Below are positions 8,626 through 19,306 of a DNA stretch of 64,000 nucleotides, one piece after another (within the stretch, counting starts at the first letter, position 1; every line of letters begins with the position of its first letter). The notes under the pieces were generated by a model. That model did not search any database, was not told the origin of the DNA, and worked only from the letters and a program-made list of their open reading frames with translations. Both the position numbers and the translations under genes were made by a program. Source of the DNA: Methylovulum miyakonense HT12 (GTDB lineage: Bacteria > Pseudomonadota > Gammaproteobacteria > Methylococcales > Methylomonadaceae); the NCBI RefSeq assembly GCF_000384075.1, contig NZ_KB913025.1, positions 2,061,551 to 2,125,550 on the forward strand, given 5' to 3'.

Positions 8626-9317
8626 GCTGGTTTCCAAGCAGAAGGGCTGGCCGTCATTTCGCAATATTGGCCTAACAGTTGCCCAAAATCGTCACGCGAA
8701 ATTTCTTCAGCACCTAAGCTCACCAAATGCTGCGAATGCACTTGGCAGTCAATGAGCCGGTAGCCCCAAGACTTAAGCTTGTCCACCAGGGTTGCAAACG
8801 CGACCTTAGAGGCATCGGTTTGGGTATGGAACATGGATTCGCCGAAAAAAACTTGTCCTAAGGCGATGCCATATAGCCCGCCTACCAATTTGCCTTCAAC
8901 CCAAGTTTCGGCAGAATGGGCTATCCCTAAACGGAATAGCTCGCCGTAAGCTTGTTTAATGTCATTTGTTATCCAGGTGCCGGATTGCCCAGGCCTAGGT
9001 TCGGCGCAGCTATTGATCACTTGATCGAAAGCTTGGTCAATCGTGACTGAATAGTTGCTCTGCCGCAAAGTCTTACGCAGGCTGCGGGAAATGAAAAGCT
9101 TTTCAGGGTACAACACTAGCCGCGGGTCAGGCGACCACCACAAAATCGGCTCGCCAGGGTTATACCAAGGAAAAATCCCCTGGCGGTATGCATTTATCAA
9201 ACGGTTTTTTGACAAACAGCCGCCGATAGCCAGTAAGCCATCCGGCTCTTTTAAGGCTTTTTTGACCGACGGAAATGCTTGGTCAGGATTTTTAGGGTTC
9301 AGTATCGTCAGTTTCAT
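8622..9317 (-). CDS. aat: Leucyl/phenylalanyl-tRNA--protein transferase Aat
   Basis: Attaches Leu or Phe to proteins with N-terminal Lys or Arg, making them substrates of ClpS/ClpAP. The 231 residues carry the diagnostic stretches FPSVKKALKEPDGLLAIGG, FPWYNPGEPILWWSPDPRLV, GTWITNDIKQAYGELFRLG, ESMFHTQTDASKVAFATLVD and LIDCQVHSQHLVSLGAEEI. It overlaps bpt by 4 bp and sits 70 bp after trxB, so trxB-aat-bpt-infA could be one transcript. Confidence 0.97.
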   Translation of the reverse strand: MKLTILNPKNPDQAFPSVKKALKEPDGLLAIGGCLSKNRLINAYRQGIFPWYNPGEPILWWSPDPRLVLYPEKLFISRSLRKTLRQSNYSVTIDQAFDQVINSCAEPRPGQSGTWITNDIKQAYGELFRLGIAHSAETWVEGKLVGGLYGIALGQVFFGESMFHTQTDASKVAFATLVDKLKSWGYRLIDCQVHSQHLVSLGAEEISRDDFGQLLGQYCEMTASPSAWKPA

Positions 9318-9387
9318 CTATCCAATACGCAATTTACGCCAGCGATAAACACTGATTTTGCCTGCCATGAGAATGCATTTACAGCAT

Positions 9388-10683
<1,296 letters not shown>

Positions 10684-13014
10684 ATGTCTGCTGTAATGGA
10701 AGAAAAAACGTTTCGTGGCTTACGCGAAGTTGCGGTCTTGAGTTTTTTTGCCTGCGCTTTGTTTTTTTTAATTTCACTCGTTACCTTTAGCCTTGAAGAT
10801 GCGGGCTGGACACACAGCGGCACCAAACCCACCGTCACCAATGCCTGCGGTGTTATCGGGGCTTGGTTGGCTGATATTAGCTTGAGTTTTTTTGGTTTGA
10901 CGGCGTATTTGTTTCCGGCATTGATCGCTTGGCAGAGTTACCTGTTCTTTAAGCCGATAAAGCGTAGCCGGGAAAAAACGCTTATCCGCGCCTTGGGGAT
11001 GGTGGCTTTCCTGACGGCGGGTACGGCTTTGTTGCACCTGTATATGCTCCGGGTCCATATTGAATTGCCGCGTGACACGGGCGGGATTTTGGGCGAGGAG
11101 ACGGGGGATGTCGCCTACAATTTGCTGGGCAACTCTGGGGCGACGCTGTTTTTGATCGTCCTGTTATTGGCGGGCATTACCCTTGCGACGGAAGTTTCTT
11201 GGGTGGCTTTGGTTGATTGGGTAGGCAAGCAAACCTTTTCCTTAGCCCAGGCCGCCTTCCGCTACCTCTCCAAATTGCAAGTCAAGCCGCCCAAGTTGCC
11301 TGCCGCTTTGCCGGTGCAAACCATGTTCCTGCCACCGGTAAGCAAACCCGTTAAAAAAACGGTTGAAAAAACACCCGACGCCATACTGCTTGAGCCTTCC
11401 CGTCCGTTCGAAAAGTTTGTTGAAAACGTTACGCAGAAATCGGAAAAAATCAGCAAATTTGCGCAAAAACCATCGGTTCCAGTTTATTCGATGAATGACG
11501 GCATTTTGCCTGGACTAGATTTGCTGGACCAACGTGAGTCGCATGTGGTGAGTTATTCCCAAAGCGACTTGGAAGCCATGTCCCGGCGCGTGGAAGAAAT
11601 TTTGGCCGATTTTAATGTCACCGTTGCGGTGGTTGGTTTCCATCCGGGGCCGGTCATCACCCGTTTCGAGCTGCAACCGGCCGCCGGGGTCAAAGTCAGC
11701 CGCATCAGCACCTTGTCCAAAGATTTGGCTAGGGCCTTGCTGGTCACTAGCGTGCGTATCGTCGAAATTATCCCTGGCAAATCCGTCGTGGGTTTGGAAA
11801 TCCCTAATCGGGAGCGGGAAATGGTCAGTTTGCGCGAACTGTTGGTGTCCAACAATTTCACCCATGCCAAATCGTTGCTGACGTTGGCGATGGGCAAGGA
11901 TATTGCGGGCACGCCGCTGGTTGCCGATTTGGGCAAAATGCCGCATGCGCTGGTGGCGGGGACTACTGGTTCGGGAAAATCGGTGGCGATCAACACCATG
12001 ATCTTAAGCTTGCTGTACAAAGCCACGCCCGCCCAAGTGCGCCTGATCATGATAGACCCGAAAATGCTGGAGCTGTCGGTTTACGCCGATATTCCGCATT
12101 TGTTGACCCCCGTGGTCACCGACATGAAAGAGGCCAGCAACGCCCTGCGCTGGGCGGTTGGGGAAATGGAGCGGCGTTATAAGCTGATGTCGAAAGTCGG
12201 GGTCAGGAACTTGGCGGGTTTTAACCAGCTAATTGAAGATGCCGCCGCCCGTGGCGAATTCATCCGCGACCCGATGTTTCAGCCCGGACAATCCTTTGCC
12301 GATGATTTCGAGGAAGAATATCCGGTCTTGGCCACGTTGCCTAGCATCGTCATCATCATCGACGAGTTGGCGGACATGATGATGATCGTCGGCAAAAAAG
12401 TCGAAGAGCTTATCGCCCGCCTTGCGCAAAAAGCCCGCGCCGCAGGCATCCATTTGATCCTCGCCACGCAACGGCCTTCTGTTGATGTCTTGACAGGCTT
12501 GATCAAAGCCAACGTGCCGACACGTATTTCTTTCCAAGTTTCTTCCCGCATCGACTCGCGCACCATCCTCGACCAAGGCGGTGCCGAGACCTTGCTGGGT
12601 AACGGCGACATGCTGTTCCTACCCTCCGGCACGAGCATCCCTATCCGCGCCCATGGCGCGTTTGTCGATGACCATGAAGTGCACCGCGTGGTGGAGTTTT
12701 TAAAACAGACGGCGCCTGCCAATTATCTTGACGACATCACCAAAGAAGTCAGCGACAGCAACGATGGCTTTAGTGCCGGCTTAAGTGGCGGCAGCGGCGA
12801 TAGCAGCGGTGAGAACGACCCTTTGTATGACGAGGCCGTGCAGTTTGTCACCGAATCGCGCAAAGCTTCCATTTCCAGCGTCCAACGGCGGTTTAAGGTC
12901 GGTTATAACCGCGCCGCGACCTTGATTGAAAATATGGAAGCGGCGGGTGTTGTTAGCCCTGCCGAGACCAACGGGTCGAGAGTGGTGCTTGCCCCCAGCC
13001 CAATCAAAGACTGA
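10684..13014 (+). CDS. ftsK: DNA translocase FtsK
   Basis: Septum-anchored hexameric motor that pumps chromosome dimers to dif sites and activates XerCD. The 776 residues hold an N-terminal membrane domain with four helices (about 20-180), a short linker (about 190-300) and the RecA-like motor: Walker [20 protein letters not shown] (about 420-438), Walker [16 protein letters not shown], and [20 protein letters not shown]. The C-terminal gamma winged helix ([20 protein letters not shown]) reads KOPS. The linker is far shorter than in E. coli FtsK, as in Pseudomonas. lolA, which follows ftsK in many relatives, is replaced by an exporter permease gene. Confidence 0.97.
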   Translation: MSAVMEEKTFRGLREVAVLSFFACALFFLISLVTFSLEDAGWTHSGTKPTVTNACGVIGAWLADISLSFFGLTAYLFPALIAWQSYLFFKPIKRSREKTLIRALGMVAFLTAGTALLHLYMLRVHIELPRDTGGILGEETGDVAYNLLGNSGATLFLIVLLLAGITLATEVSWVALVDWVGKQTFSLAQAAFRYLSKLQVKPPKLPAALPVQTMFLPPVSKPVKKTVEKTPDAILLEPSRPFEKFVENVTQKSEKISKFAQKPSVPVYSMNDGILPGLDLLDQRESHVVSYSQSDLEAMSRRVEEILADFNVTVAVVGFHPGPVITRFELQPAAGVKVSRISTLSKDLARALLVTSVRIVEIIPGKSVVGLEIPNREREMVSLRELLVSNNFTHAKSLLTLAMGKDIAGTPLVADLGKMPHALVAGTTGSGKSVAINTMILSLLYKATPAQVRLIMIDPKMLELSVYADIPHLLTPVVTDMKEASNALRWAVGEMERRYKLMSKVGVRNLAGFNQLIEDAAARGEFIRDPMFQPGQSFADDFEEEYPVLATLPSIVIIIDELADMMMIVGKKVEELIARLAQKARAAGIHLILATQRPSVDVLTGLIKANVPTRISFQVSSRIDSRTILDQGGAETLLGNGDMLFLPSGTSIPIRAHGAFVDDHEVHRVVEFLKQTAPANYLDDITKEVSDSNDGFSAGLSGGSGDSSGENDPLYDEAVQFVTESRKASISSVQRRFKVGYNRAATLIENMEAAGVVSPAETNGSRVVLAPSPIKD

Positions 13015-13162
13015 GCGGACAACGATGTTTTGAAAGGCATCCAACCGCCAAGGAAATAAATGGGCCATCAGTATCGTTCTCTTGCAATGTAGGAAAGGAT
13101 TGGGGCGCAGGCGGGACAAACATCAGAAAGGAATTAATGCCCAATAGTTTTCGGAGACTGAA

Positions 13163-14368
13163 ATGCTCCTACGGGACATCTTCCAACAAGCCATTATTTC
13201 CATAAAATCCCAGTGGTTGCGGACATTGCTGATTATCTTGGCGATGGGCATAGGCGTGACTTCCGTGACCGTGTTGATCGCGCTCAGCGAAAGCGCCCGT
13301 AGTTATATCGTGCATGAGTTTGAAGCCTTGGGTACGCATCTGGTTATCGTATTGCCTGGACGCACTGAAACAACGGGCGGCTCCCCGCCGCTATTCGGTG
13401 AAACGCCCAGGGATTTGACCCTGGAAGATGCCGGGGCATTGGCGCACATCCCTTATGTCGCGGCGGTGGCGCCGCTAACCATAGGGGCCGCTCCGGTCAC
13501 CTTTGCGGGTTTGGAGCGGGAAACCAATGTGTTTGGTTCCACGGATGCGTTATTGCGGGTGCGGCATCTGACCATGGCGCAAGGCAGTTTTTTGCCAAAA
13601 ACCGAGGCTGGTAACGCCCTGTCCGTTTGTGTCATCGGGCAAATGATTCGTGAACAATTATTTGCCAACACGCCGGCATTGGGCCAATGGCTACGCATAA
13701 ATGACAGGCGGTTTCGGGTTATCGGCGTGCTGGCTTCCGAAGGCGAATCCATAGGCGTTGATTTTGACGAGATGGTGATTATTCCGGTTGCTTCCGCCCA
13801 AGCCTTGTTTGATACCCGGTCCCTGTTCCGGGTTTTGATCGAAACCCGATCCAGGGACGCGATGCTAAAAACGGTGGATGAAGTTAAAAAGACCATCAAA
13901 CTTCGCCATGAAGGCGAGGAAGACATCACCGTCATCACCCAAGACAGCGTGGTCAATGCCTTCAATAAAATCCTCACCGCGCTGACTATCGCCGTGGCCT
14001 GTATCGGCGGTATCAGCCTGGTTGTCGCGGGCGTGCTGGTCATGAATGTCATGCTGGTCAGTGTCACGCAACGGACTGCCGAAATCGGCTTGCTCAAGGC
14101 ATTGGGCGCATCACAAGCCCAGGTACAGTGGCTTTTTCTGGCGGAGGCTGTGCTGTTATCATTGGTCGGCGCGTTGGTCGGTTTATTATTCGGTCAACTG
14201 GTCATAGCAGCGATACAGCTGGTTTATCCGAAATTTCCTGTTGCCCTTCCTCATTGGGGATTAGTGTCCGCTATCAGCGTTTCAATCCTGACTGGCTTAT
14301 TGTTTGGCGTACTGCCCGCCCGCAAAGCGGCAAGGCTTGACCCTATAGTCGCGTTGGCGAAACGATGA
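13163..14368 (+). CDS. MacB-like ABC transporter permease, first copy
   Basis: Membrane subunit of a type VII (MacB-like) ABC exporter. The 401 residues have one N-terminal helix (about 20-42, TLLIILAMGIGVTSVTVLIA), a large periplasmic MacB-PCD domain (about 45-260) and three C-terminal helices (about 275-395) with TAEIGLLKALGASQAQVQWL, the coupling motif of FtsX-like permeases. It has no ATPase domain, so it needs a separate ATPase, most likely the one at 18647-19306. CGGAG precedes the ATG. It overlaps the next permease by 4 bp. The two permeases share topology and could form a heterodimer. Confidence 0.9.
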   Translation: MLLRDIFQQAIISIKSQWLRTLLIILAMGIGVTSVTVLIALSESARSYIVHEFEALGTHLVIVLPGRTETTGGSPPLFGETPRDLTLEDAGALAHIPYVAAVAPLTIGAAPVTFAGLERETNVFGSTDALLRVRHLTMAQGSFLPKTEAGNALSVCVIGQMIREQLFANTPALGQWLRINDRRFRVIGVLASEGESIGVDFDEMVIIPVASAQALFDTRSLFRVLIETRSRDAMLKTVDEVKKTIKLRHEGEEDITVITQDSVVNAFNKILTALTIAVACIGGISLVVAGVLVMNVMLVSVTQRTAEIGLLKALGASQAQVQWLFLAEAVLLSLVGALVGLLFGQLVIAAIQLVYPKFPVALPHWGLVSAISVSILTGLLFGVLPARKAARLDPIVALAKR

Positions 14369-15570
14369 CCATGAGTTTCCTTGACATATTGCTCCTGTCA
14401 TTCCGGACGATCATTTCTTATAAATTACGGTCGGCACTAACTTCGTTAGGATTAATCATCGGGATCGCCGCCGTCATTATCCTGACCTCCTTAGGCCGTG
14501 GCCTGCACAGCTTTGTGATCGCTGAATTCACCCAGTTTGGGACGAATATCATTGGCATCCATCCAGGGAAAAAATCCACTTTTGGGTTATCCGGGGCGAC
14601 CATCAGCACAGTACGTCCCTTATCCATGGCAGATGCAGCCAGCTTGGGCAAATTAGGCGGAATTCTTGCCGTTGTGCCAGTGGTACAAGGCAATGCGCGG
14701 GTTGAAACGGACACCAAGCAACGGCGCACCAACGTCATCGGTGCAGGTGCCGCCGTCCCCCAAGTCTGGCAAATCCGCACCCAATTAGGCCAATTTTTGC
14801 CTTCGGGTGAAGACACCCATCCCCGCGCTTTCGCCGTGCTGGGCGATAAGCTGGCAAGCGAGTTGTTCGGGCAAACCAGCCCCTTGGGCAAACGCATACG
14901 CATTGGCACAGACCGATACCGTGTATTGGGCGTGATGGAAAAAAAAGGCCAAATGCTGGGCTATGATATGGATGATACAGTCTACATCCCTGCGGCAAAA
15001 GCCTTGGCTTTGTTTGATAGGGAAAGCTTGATGGAAATTGATTTGCTGTATGGCAATAACGTATCGGTTGACTCGGTACTCAAAAGCATTAAGCAGTTGC
15101 TCATCGCACGGCATGGGCTTGAAGATTTTACCTTAATCACCCAAAACCAGATGTTGGCGAGCATGGATTCCATCCTGAGCATTTTGACAATGGCGGTGGC
15201 GGCTTTAGGCGGAATCTCGCTGTTGGTCGGGTCGGTCGGCATCATCACCATTATGACCATAGCCGTATCGGAGCGGGTGTCCGAGATTGGCTTGTTGCGG
15301 GCAATAGGCGCGGAACGGAGCATCATCTTCAAGTTATTCTTGTTCGAAGCCTTAAGCTTAAGCGCGGTGGGCGGGATGATCGGAGTTTTGGCAGGTATTG
15401 GCATCGTTGGGTTAATCAGCAAGCTAGTGCCGGCACTGCCGACCGAATTGGCCTGGAGTTACATCGCCGCCGCTTTCATCCTGTCTTTACTGATTGGCAT
15501 CATTTCAGGCGTGATACCGGCAATTAGGGCGGCCCGTTTGGAACCTTTGCAGGCTTTGCATTCTGAATAG
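14365..15570 (+). CDS. MacB-like ABC transporter permease, second copy
   Basis: 401-residue partner of the preceding permease with the same layout: N-terminal helix (YKLRSALTSLGLIIGIAAVI), periplasmic domain, and three C-terminal helices with SERVSEIGLLRAIGAERSII. The ATGA overlap with the upstream gene indicates translational coupling. Its operon stops here: the ATPase, adaptor and outer-membrane channel expected with it are found 3.1 kb on, on the opposite strand, with an AT-rich island between. Confidence 0.9.
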   Translation: MTMSFLDILLLSFRTIISYKLRSALTSLGLIIGIAAVIILTSLGRGLHSFVIAEFTQFGTNIIGIHPGKKSTFGLSGATISTVRPLSMADAASLGKLGGILAVVPVVQGNARVETDTKQRRTNVIGAGAAVPQVWQIRTQLGQFLPSGEDTHPRAFAVLGDKLASELFGQTSPLGKRIRIGTDRYRVLGVMEKKGQMLGYDMDDTVYIPAAKALALFDRESLMEIDLLYGNNVSVDSVLKSIKQLLIARHGLEDFTLITQNQMLASMDSILSILTMAVAALGGISLLVGSVGIITIMTIAVSERVSEIGLLRAIGAERSIIFKLFLFEALSLSAVGGMIGVLAGIGIVGLISKLVPALPTELAWSYIAAAFILSLLIGIISGVIPAIRAARLEPLQALHSE

Positions 15571-16110
15571 GCTAGCTTGTTTTGCTCAATCTTTATGCAA
15601 GAAAACTTACAAGTTGTTCAATTTCTCTAGTCCAAACAAACCTTAACATTTAAACAATGGCAATTATCCAATCAAGAGTAAAGTTGATCGCCAGAAAACG
15701 ACCCGTTGCTGTCGTTGGTGTTGTTTTATTCAATAGCTGTCATTAGCTACTGATTTCACGTTTTTTAAAGGCTATGTCACCGTTAGTTGTTGAAAAAATT
15801 TTATGTTCGGCGCAAAGCCTTATTTAATGCGGATTGCGGCTTTCGCTGAAAGCCGCGTCATTTAAGGCTTCCACAATTAACGGTGACATAGCCTTTTTAA
15901 ACGACTTAAATAACTTATGCCTTTTAGATTAATTATGCTGGGGAATAAGAAATTCCTTAAGCTAAAAAACTTGTTGTGGTAAGACAAATTTTGTAATTGG
16001 TGAATGACTATCTAATTATTTGATGGCTTCGCTCAAGATAAAAATGTAGACTGGATATTTTTAAAGACTACCCATAAAAACTTGGTAACTCTGATTTGGA
16101 GTCAAGAATA
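15571..16110. other. AT-rich gene-free stretch holding a palindromic element
   Basis: 540 bp between the permease pair and the caspase-like gene. Base use becomes markedly more AT-rich past 15590 and stays so to about 18600. It contains the inverted-repeat element at 15767-15896. No other gene or RNA is recognised; the promoter of the caspase-like gene should lie in 15900-16095. Confidence 0.5.
15767..15896. repeat. 130 bp MITE-like palindromic element
   Basis: The 24 bp at 15767-15790 are the reverse complement of 15873-15896 with one mismatch (core GGCTATGTCACCGTTA). Nested inside are an imperfect 18 bp pair (15815-15832 with 15853-15870) and a perfect hairpin GCGGCTTTC-GCT-GAAAGCCGC at 15836-15856. 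The whole element could fold into one long hairpin or cruciform. It has no reading frame, which fits a non-autonomous transposable element or a REP-like unit. The flanks (CGTTTTTT on the left, TTTTTAAACG on the right) resemble each other inverted, and I could not define a target duplication. No second copy was noticed in this window. Confidence 0.65.
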
Positions 16111-17427
16111 ATGCCATCCTTATTAAAAAAATATTTTGTTATCGCAATTTTTTTCTTATTAAATTTTTGCATATGTGAAAAGACTATTGGTGATGAAAGC
16201 TCTGATGTTAACGATGATCAAAAAAACGTAGTAGCTTTAATAATTGGCAATAATAAGTATACTAGTCCATTAAACGAGCTTACTAATCCAGAAAAAGATG
16301 CCGATGGCTTTAAGGCTGCATTAGAAAAAATCAATCCCAGAGAAATTTTTTTTTATAAAAACACAACATACCAGGAATTAGCTGAAGCCGTTGCTAAATT
16401 TACGGAAAAATTGAAACCAGACACTGTAGGTGTCGTTTATTACTCGGGACATGGAGCTCAATTGGAAAATGAAAATTATCTCATTCCTGTTGGGGTAAAA
16501 ATCGCAAATAAAAATGATTTAAGATTAAAGGGGTTTGAGTTGAGCAAAATATTGGAATCGATGCAAGAGGCCCAAAATTTATTTAATATTATTTTTTTAG
16601 ATGCATGTCGTGACAGACCATCGAAAGGAACAAAAGGTCTTAGCTCTATATCTACAGGTCTTGCTCCTGTGATTGCTCGTTCTGGGATAATAATTTCTTA
16701 TGCCACAGCCCCTGGATATACTGTTGATGATCTTCCAGAACAAGATAATAGTTTATATACTTGGGCTTTGCTTAAAAACTTTAATTCAGGAGTAGATGTT
16801 GAGAAAATGTTAAAGTGGGTGGGTAGAGACGTTTCTAATAAAAATGAAACTCAAGTACCATGGATGAACTCATCATATTATGGAGAGTATTGTTTCGGAG
16901 GATGTAAAAATATTACTCCACCATCTCAAGCTTCCTCGGATAGCAATTCGGATTTGTATGAAATGATATTACTAACCACAAGAGGAGCTGGTGCTCGTGA
17001 AGCTTTAGAAAAATTAGTAAAAAAAGGAAAAGCTTTGAATAGTGTCACGCTATATTCTGCAGATTTTTCTAACACCTCCGCCAATAACGCCATACTGCCG
17101 TATGCATCTGTAGAATGGTCTAATTTATATCATGCTAACTTTTCATCATCAGACTTTTCTAACGCAAGTTTATTTTGCTCTACTTTAGCTGAAGCCAATT
17201 TTAAGTATTCCAGGTTTGATGGCGCAGACCTAACAGGTGCCGATGTTACTCGCGCAGATTTTACAAATACTAATATTAAAATAGAACAACTGAAAAATAC
17301 TTGTATAGTTTTCGATGTGAATAATGAGTCACCACTTCCTAAGGTTGATTTCCAAGTTGATGAAAGTATGTTTTCTAAATGTAATCCTATGGATCACGGC
17401 ATTAGGAAATGTTTAGAGACAAAGTAG
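16111..17427 (+). CDS. Secreted caspase-like (peptidase C14) protein with pentapeptide repeats
   Basis: 438 residues in four parts. A Sec-type signal or anchor (1-22, LLKKYFVIAIFFLLNF) is followed by a caspase-like fold (about 38-270): VVALIIGNNKYTSPLNELTN, the catalytic His114 in VVYYSGHGAQLENENYLIPV and catalytic Cys166 in IIFLDACRDRPSKG. Both dyad residues are intact, so it should be an active orthocaspase. A short linker leads to a run of pentapeptide repeats (about 320-400: LYHANFSSSDFSNASLF, FDGADLTGADVTRADFTNT). The ATG at 16111 with GGAG 9 nt before it was chosen over an in-frame TTG at 16096. The gene is AT-rich unlike its neighbours, suggesting transfer. Substrate is unknown. Confidence 0.8.
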   Translation: MPSLLKKYFVIAIFFLLNFCICEKTIGDESSDVNDDQKNVVALIIGNNKYTSPLNELTNPEKDADGFKAALEKINPREIFFYKNTTYQELAEAVAKFTEKLKPDTVGVVYYSGHGAQLENENYLIPVGVKIANKNDLRLKGFELSKILESMQEAQNLFNIIFLDACRDRPSKGTKGLSSISTGLAPVIARSGIIISYATAPGYTVDDLPEQDNSLYTWALLKNFNSGVDVEKMLKWVGRDVSNKNETQVPWMNSSYYGEYCFGGCKNITPPSQASSDSNSDLYEMILLTTRGAGAREALEKLVKKGKALNSVTLYSADFSNTSANNAILPYASVEWSNLYHANFSSSDFSNASLFCSTLAEANFKYSRFDGADLTGADVTRADFTNTNIKIEQLKNTCIVFDVNNESPLPKVDFQVDESMFSKCNPMDHGIRKCLETK

Positions 17428-17537
17428 CATTTTAACATATCCATACGTTTGGTGGTTTTTATACGAAGTGAATGAGTAGTTGGTAAGGTAAAAAAATAAG
17501 TAATCATTATTATATATAAATTTTGGAGTGTTAAGTG

Positions 17538-18362
17538 ATGAAAAGACGAGAGTTTTTGAAGTTATCTATGATGGCCCCTTTTATTTTAAAATACACAAGC
17601 GTTTTTGCTAGTACCAATTTCGAACAATTACTGAGTCAATTTGAAAATAATGATGATGAACTATTAGAAAATTCGTGGCAATTTAGAGAAGGACATATAA
17701 TCCAAACAAAAGGCATTGGCACAGGACAGAAATCCACAAGAAAAATATCGGAAACTGCAATAGATATGATCGTAAAACTTGAGGTCGGTGGTAAAAATAG
17801 ATATGAAAAATATTATCAAACCCCTATCTGGCCAAAGTCCAATTCTGGCGTAACAATTGGGATAGGATACGACTTAGGATATGCAGATAAAAATGTCTTT
17901 TACCGAGATTGGTGCAATCGGCTTGAACAACCAGCTTTAAGCACTCTTGAGAAGGTATTGAAAAAAAAAGGAAATGAAGCTAAAGATTCGTTACCTACAG
18001 TAGCCGATGTTGTCAAGGTTTCCTGGGATGCTGCATACGGTCAATTTATTGATTATATTCCATTTGTAACGTATCAAACTGAAAAAACTTTTCCACACTG
18101 CGACGAACTTAGTGCTGATTGTTTAGGAGCACTTGTGTCTCTAGTCTTTAATCGCGGGACAGATCTTGATAAACAAAATAACCGGCGTAAAGAAATGTTA
18201 GACATTCGTAATCTTATGAGAAATCGAAAATTCGAGAACATTCCAGATAGAATTCGTAGTATGAAACGTATTTGGGAAAATAATCCGGATGCTAAAGGGC
18301 TTGTTATAAGACGTGAACTTGAAGCTAAGCTTTTTGAATCGGGTCTTAAATCTATTACATAA
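17538..18362 (+). CDS. Tat-exported lysozyme-like (GH24-type) protein
   Basis: 274 residues. The N-terminus MKRREFLKLSMMAPFIL carries a twin-arginine motif and hydrophobic stretch, so folded export through Tat is expected. From about residue 70 the pattern is that of T4-type lysozymes: Glu82 in IVKLEVGG as likely catalytic acid, GVTIGIGYDLG (104-114) like the T4 TIGIGH loop, then ALVSLVFNRGT and a C-terminal RRELEAKLFESG. The spacing between Glu82 and the TIGIG loop is larger than in T4 lysozyme and the second acidic residue is not obvious, so activity on peptidoglycan is inferred. GGAG lies 9 nt before the ATG. It is 110 bp after the caspase-like gene, same strand and same AT-rich base use. 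Confidence 0.6.
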   Translation: MKRREFLKLSMMAPFILKYTSVFASTNFEQLLSQFENNDDELLENSWQFREGHIIQTKGIGTGQKSTRKISETAIDMIVKLEVGGKNRYEKYYQTPIWPKSNSGVTIGIGYDLGYADKNVFYRDWCNRLEQPALSTLEKVLKKKGNEAKDSLPTVADVVKVSWDAAYGQFIDYIPFVTYQTEKTFPHCDELSADCLGALVSLVFNRGTDLDKQNNRRKEMLDIRNLMRNRKFENIPDRIRSMKRIWENNPDAKGLVIRRELEAKLFESGLKSIT

Positions 18363-18368
18363 CATTAA

Positions 18369-18386
18369 CAGGCTGTTGAAAAACAC
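18369..18386. repeat. Possible transposon-end remnant
   Basis: The 18 bp CAGGCTGTTGAAAAACAC begin 7 bp after the lysozyme-like stop and resemble the terminal sequence of several insertion sequences that start with GGCTGTTGAAAAA. No partner inverted end and no transposase was seen within reach, so this is only a hint that the island boundary lies between here and 18646. The rest of 18363-18646 shows no gene. Confidence 0.2.
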
Positions 18387-18646
18387 AATATATAGTAAAT
18401 TAAACAATATCATTTCACCATCTATAGAAGATAGCCGCTGTAAATCATAGTAAATCAACGGCCTGTTATGAGCTGCTAATGAATGGCCGCCACATAGCAT
18501 ATATTTGTTATTACGGCCAAAGCTTTGAATGTCTTGTTATGGTCGAATGGAGGCATTCAGCCACCTTAAATTTTATAGAGGGCTAACAAGAAGCAAACCT
18601 ATCAATACCGAATAGCGAAAAATCTGGAACGCTATTCCGCCTATCA

Positions 18647-19306
18647 TTATTCGATTTGCCCATCAACAATCCTAATCCGCCGTAGCGCACGGCTACCCAA
18701 TACCTGATCGTGGGTAATCATAATCAAGGTCACGCCTTGTCGATTCAAGTTTTCCAATAATTCCATAATTTCCAAACCGGCTTTACTATCAAGGTTGCCG
18801 GTAGGTTCATCGGCCAACACCACTTCAGGGCGCATAATCATCGCACGGGCAATCGCCACCCGTTGCAGTTGCCCGCCGGACAGTTGGTTCGGTTTATGGT
18901 GGATGCGGTCTTGCAAGCTCACGGCAGCCAGTGCTTCCAGCACCCGTTGTTTGCGTTCCTTGGGGTTGATGCCTGCCAATATCATCGGCATTTCGACGTT
19001 TTCGGCGGCGGTCAAACGGGGGATGACGTGGAAAAACTGGAACACGAAACCGATATTTTCCCGACGTATCCTAGCCAGCTCGTCGTCGCTGCGTTGGATC
19101 ACATCAATATCATTCAGTACATACCGCCCCGAAGAAGGCCGGTCAAGCAAGGCGACAATATTTAACAACGTGGATTTGCCGGAACCTGACGGCCCCATCA
19201 CCGAAACGTATTCGCCTTTGTTTATTGTGAGGTTAATGTCGTTCAGGGCGTGGACGGTATGCTCGCCGACTTGGAAATACCGATGGATATGCTCCAACCG
19301 GATCAT
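18647..19306 (-). CDS. MacB/LolD-type ABC transporter ATPase
   Basis: 219-residue stand-alone nucleotide-binding subunit. Walker A GPSGSGKSTLLN (about 38-49), Q-loop region ENIGFVFQFFHVIPRLTAAE, signature LSGGQLQRVAIARAMIMRPE (about 141-160), Walker B VVLADEPTGNLDSKAG and H-loop ITHD are all intact. It belongs to the family serving MacB, LolCDE and FtsX permeases. It overlaps the membrane-fusion gene by 4 bp. No permease is adjacent on this strand; the two MacB-like permeases at 13163-15570 are the natural partners. Confidence 0.92.
   Translation of the reverse strand: MIRLEHIHRYFQVGEHTVHALNDINLTINKGEYVSVMGPSGSGKSTLLNIVALLDRPSSGRYVLNDIDVIQRSDDELARIRRENIGFVFQFFHVIPRLTAAENVEMPMILAGINPKERKQRVLEALAAVSLQDRIHHKPNQLSGGQLQRVAIARAMIMRPEVVLADEPTGNLDSKAGLEIMELLENLNRQGVTLIMITHDQVLGSRALRRIRIVDGQIE

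Noticed and set aside
18369-18646. Insertion sequence remnant after the lysozyme-like gene
   Set aside because: Only one end-like sequence (CAGGCTGTTGAAAAAC) is present; no matching inverted end, transposase fragment or target duplication was found. Kept only as a low-confidence repeat.
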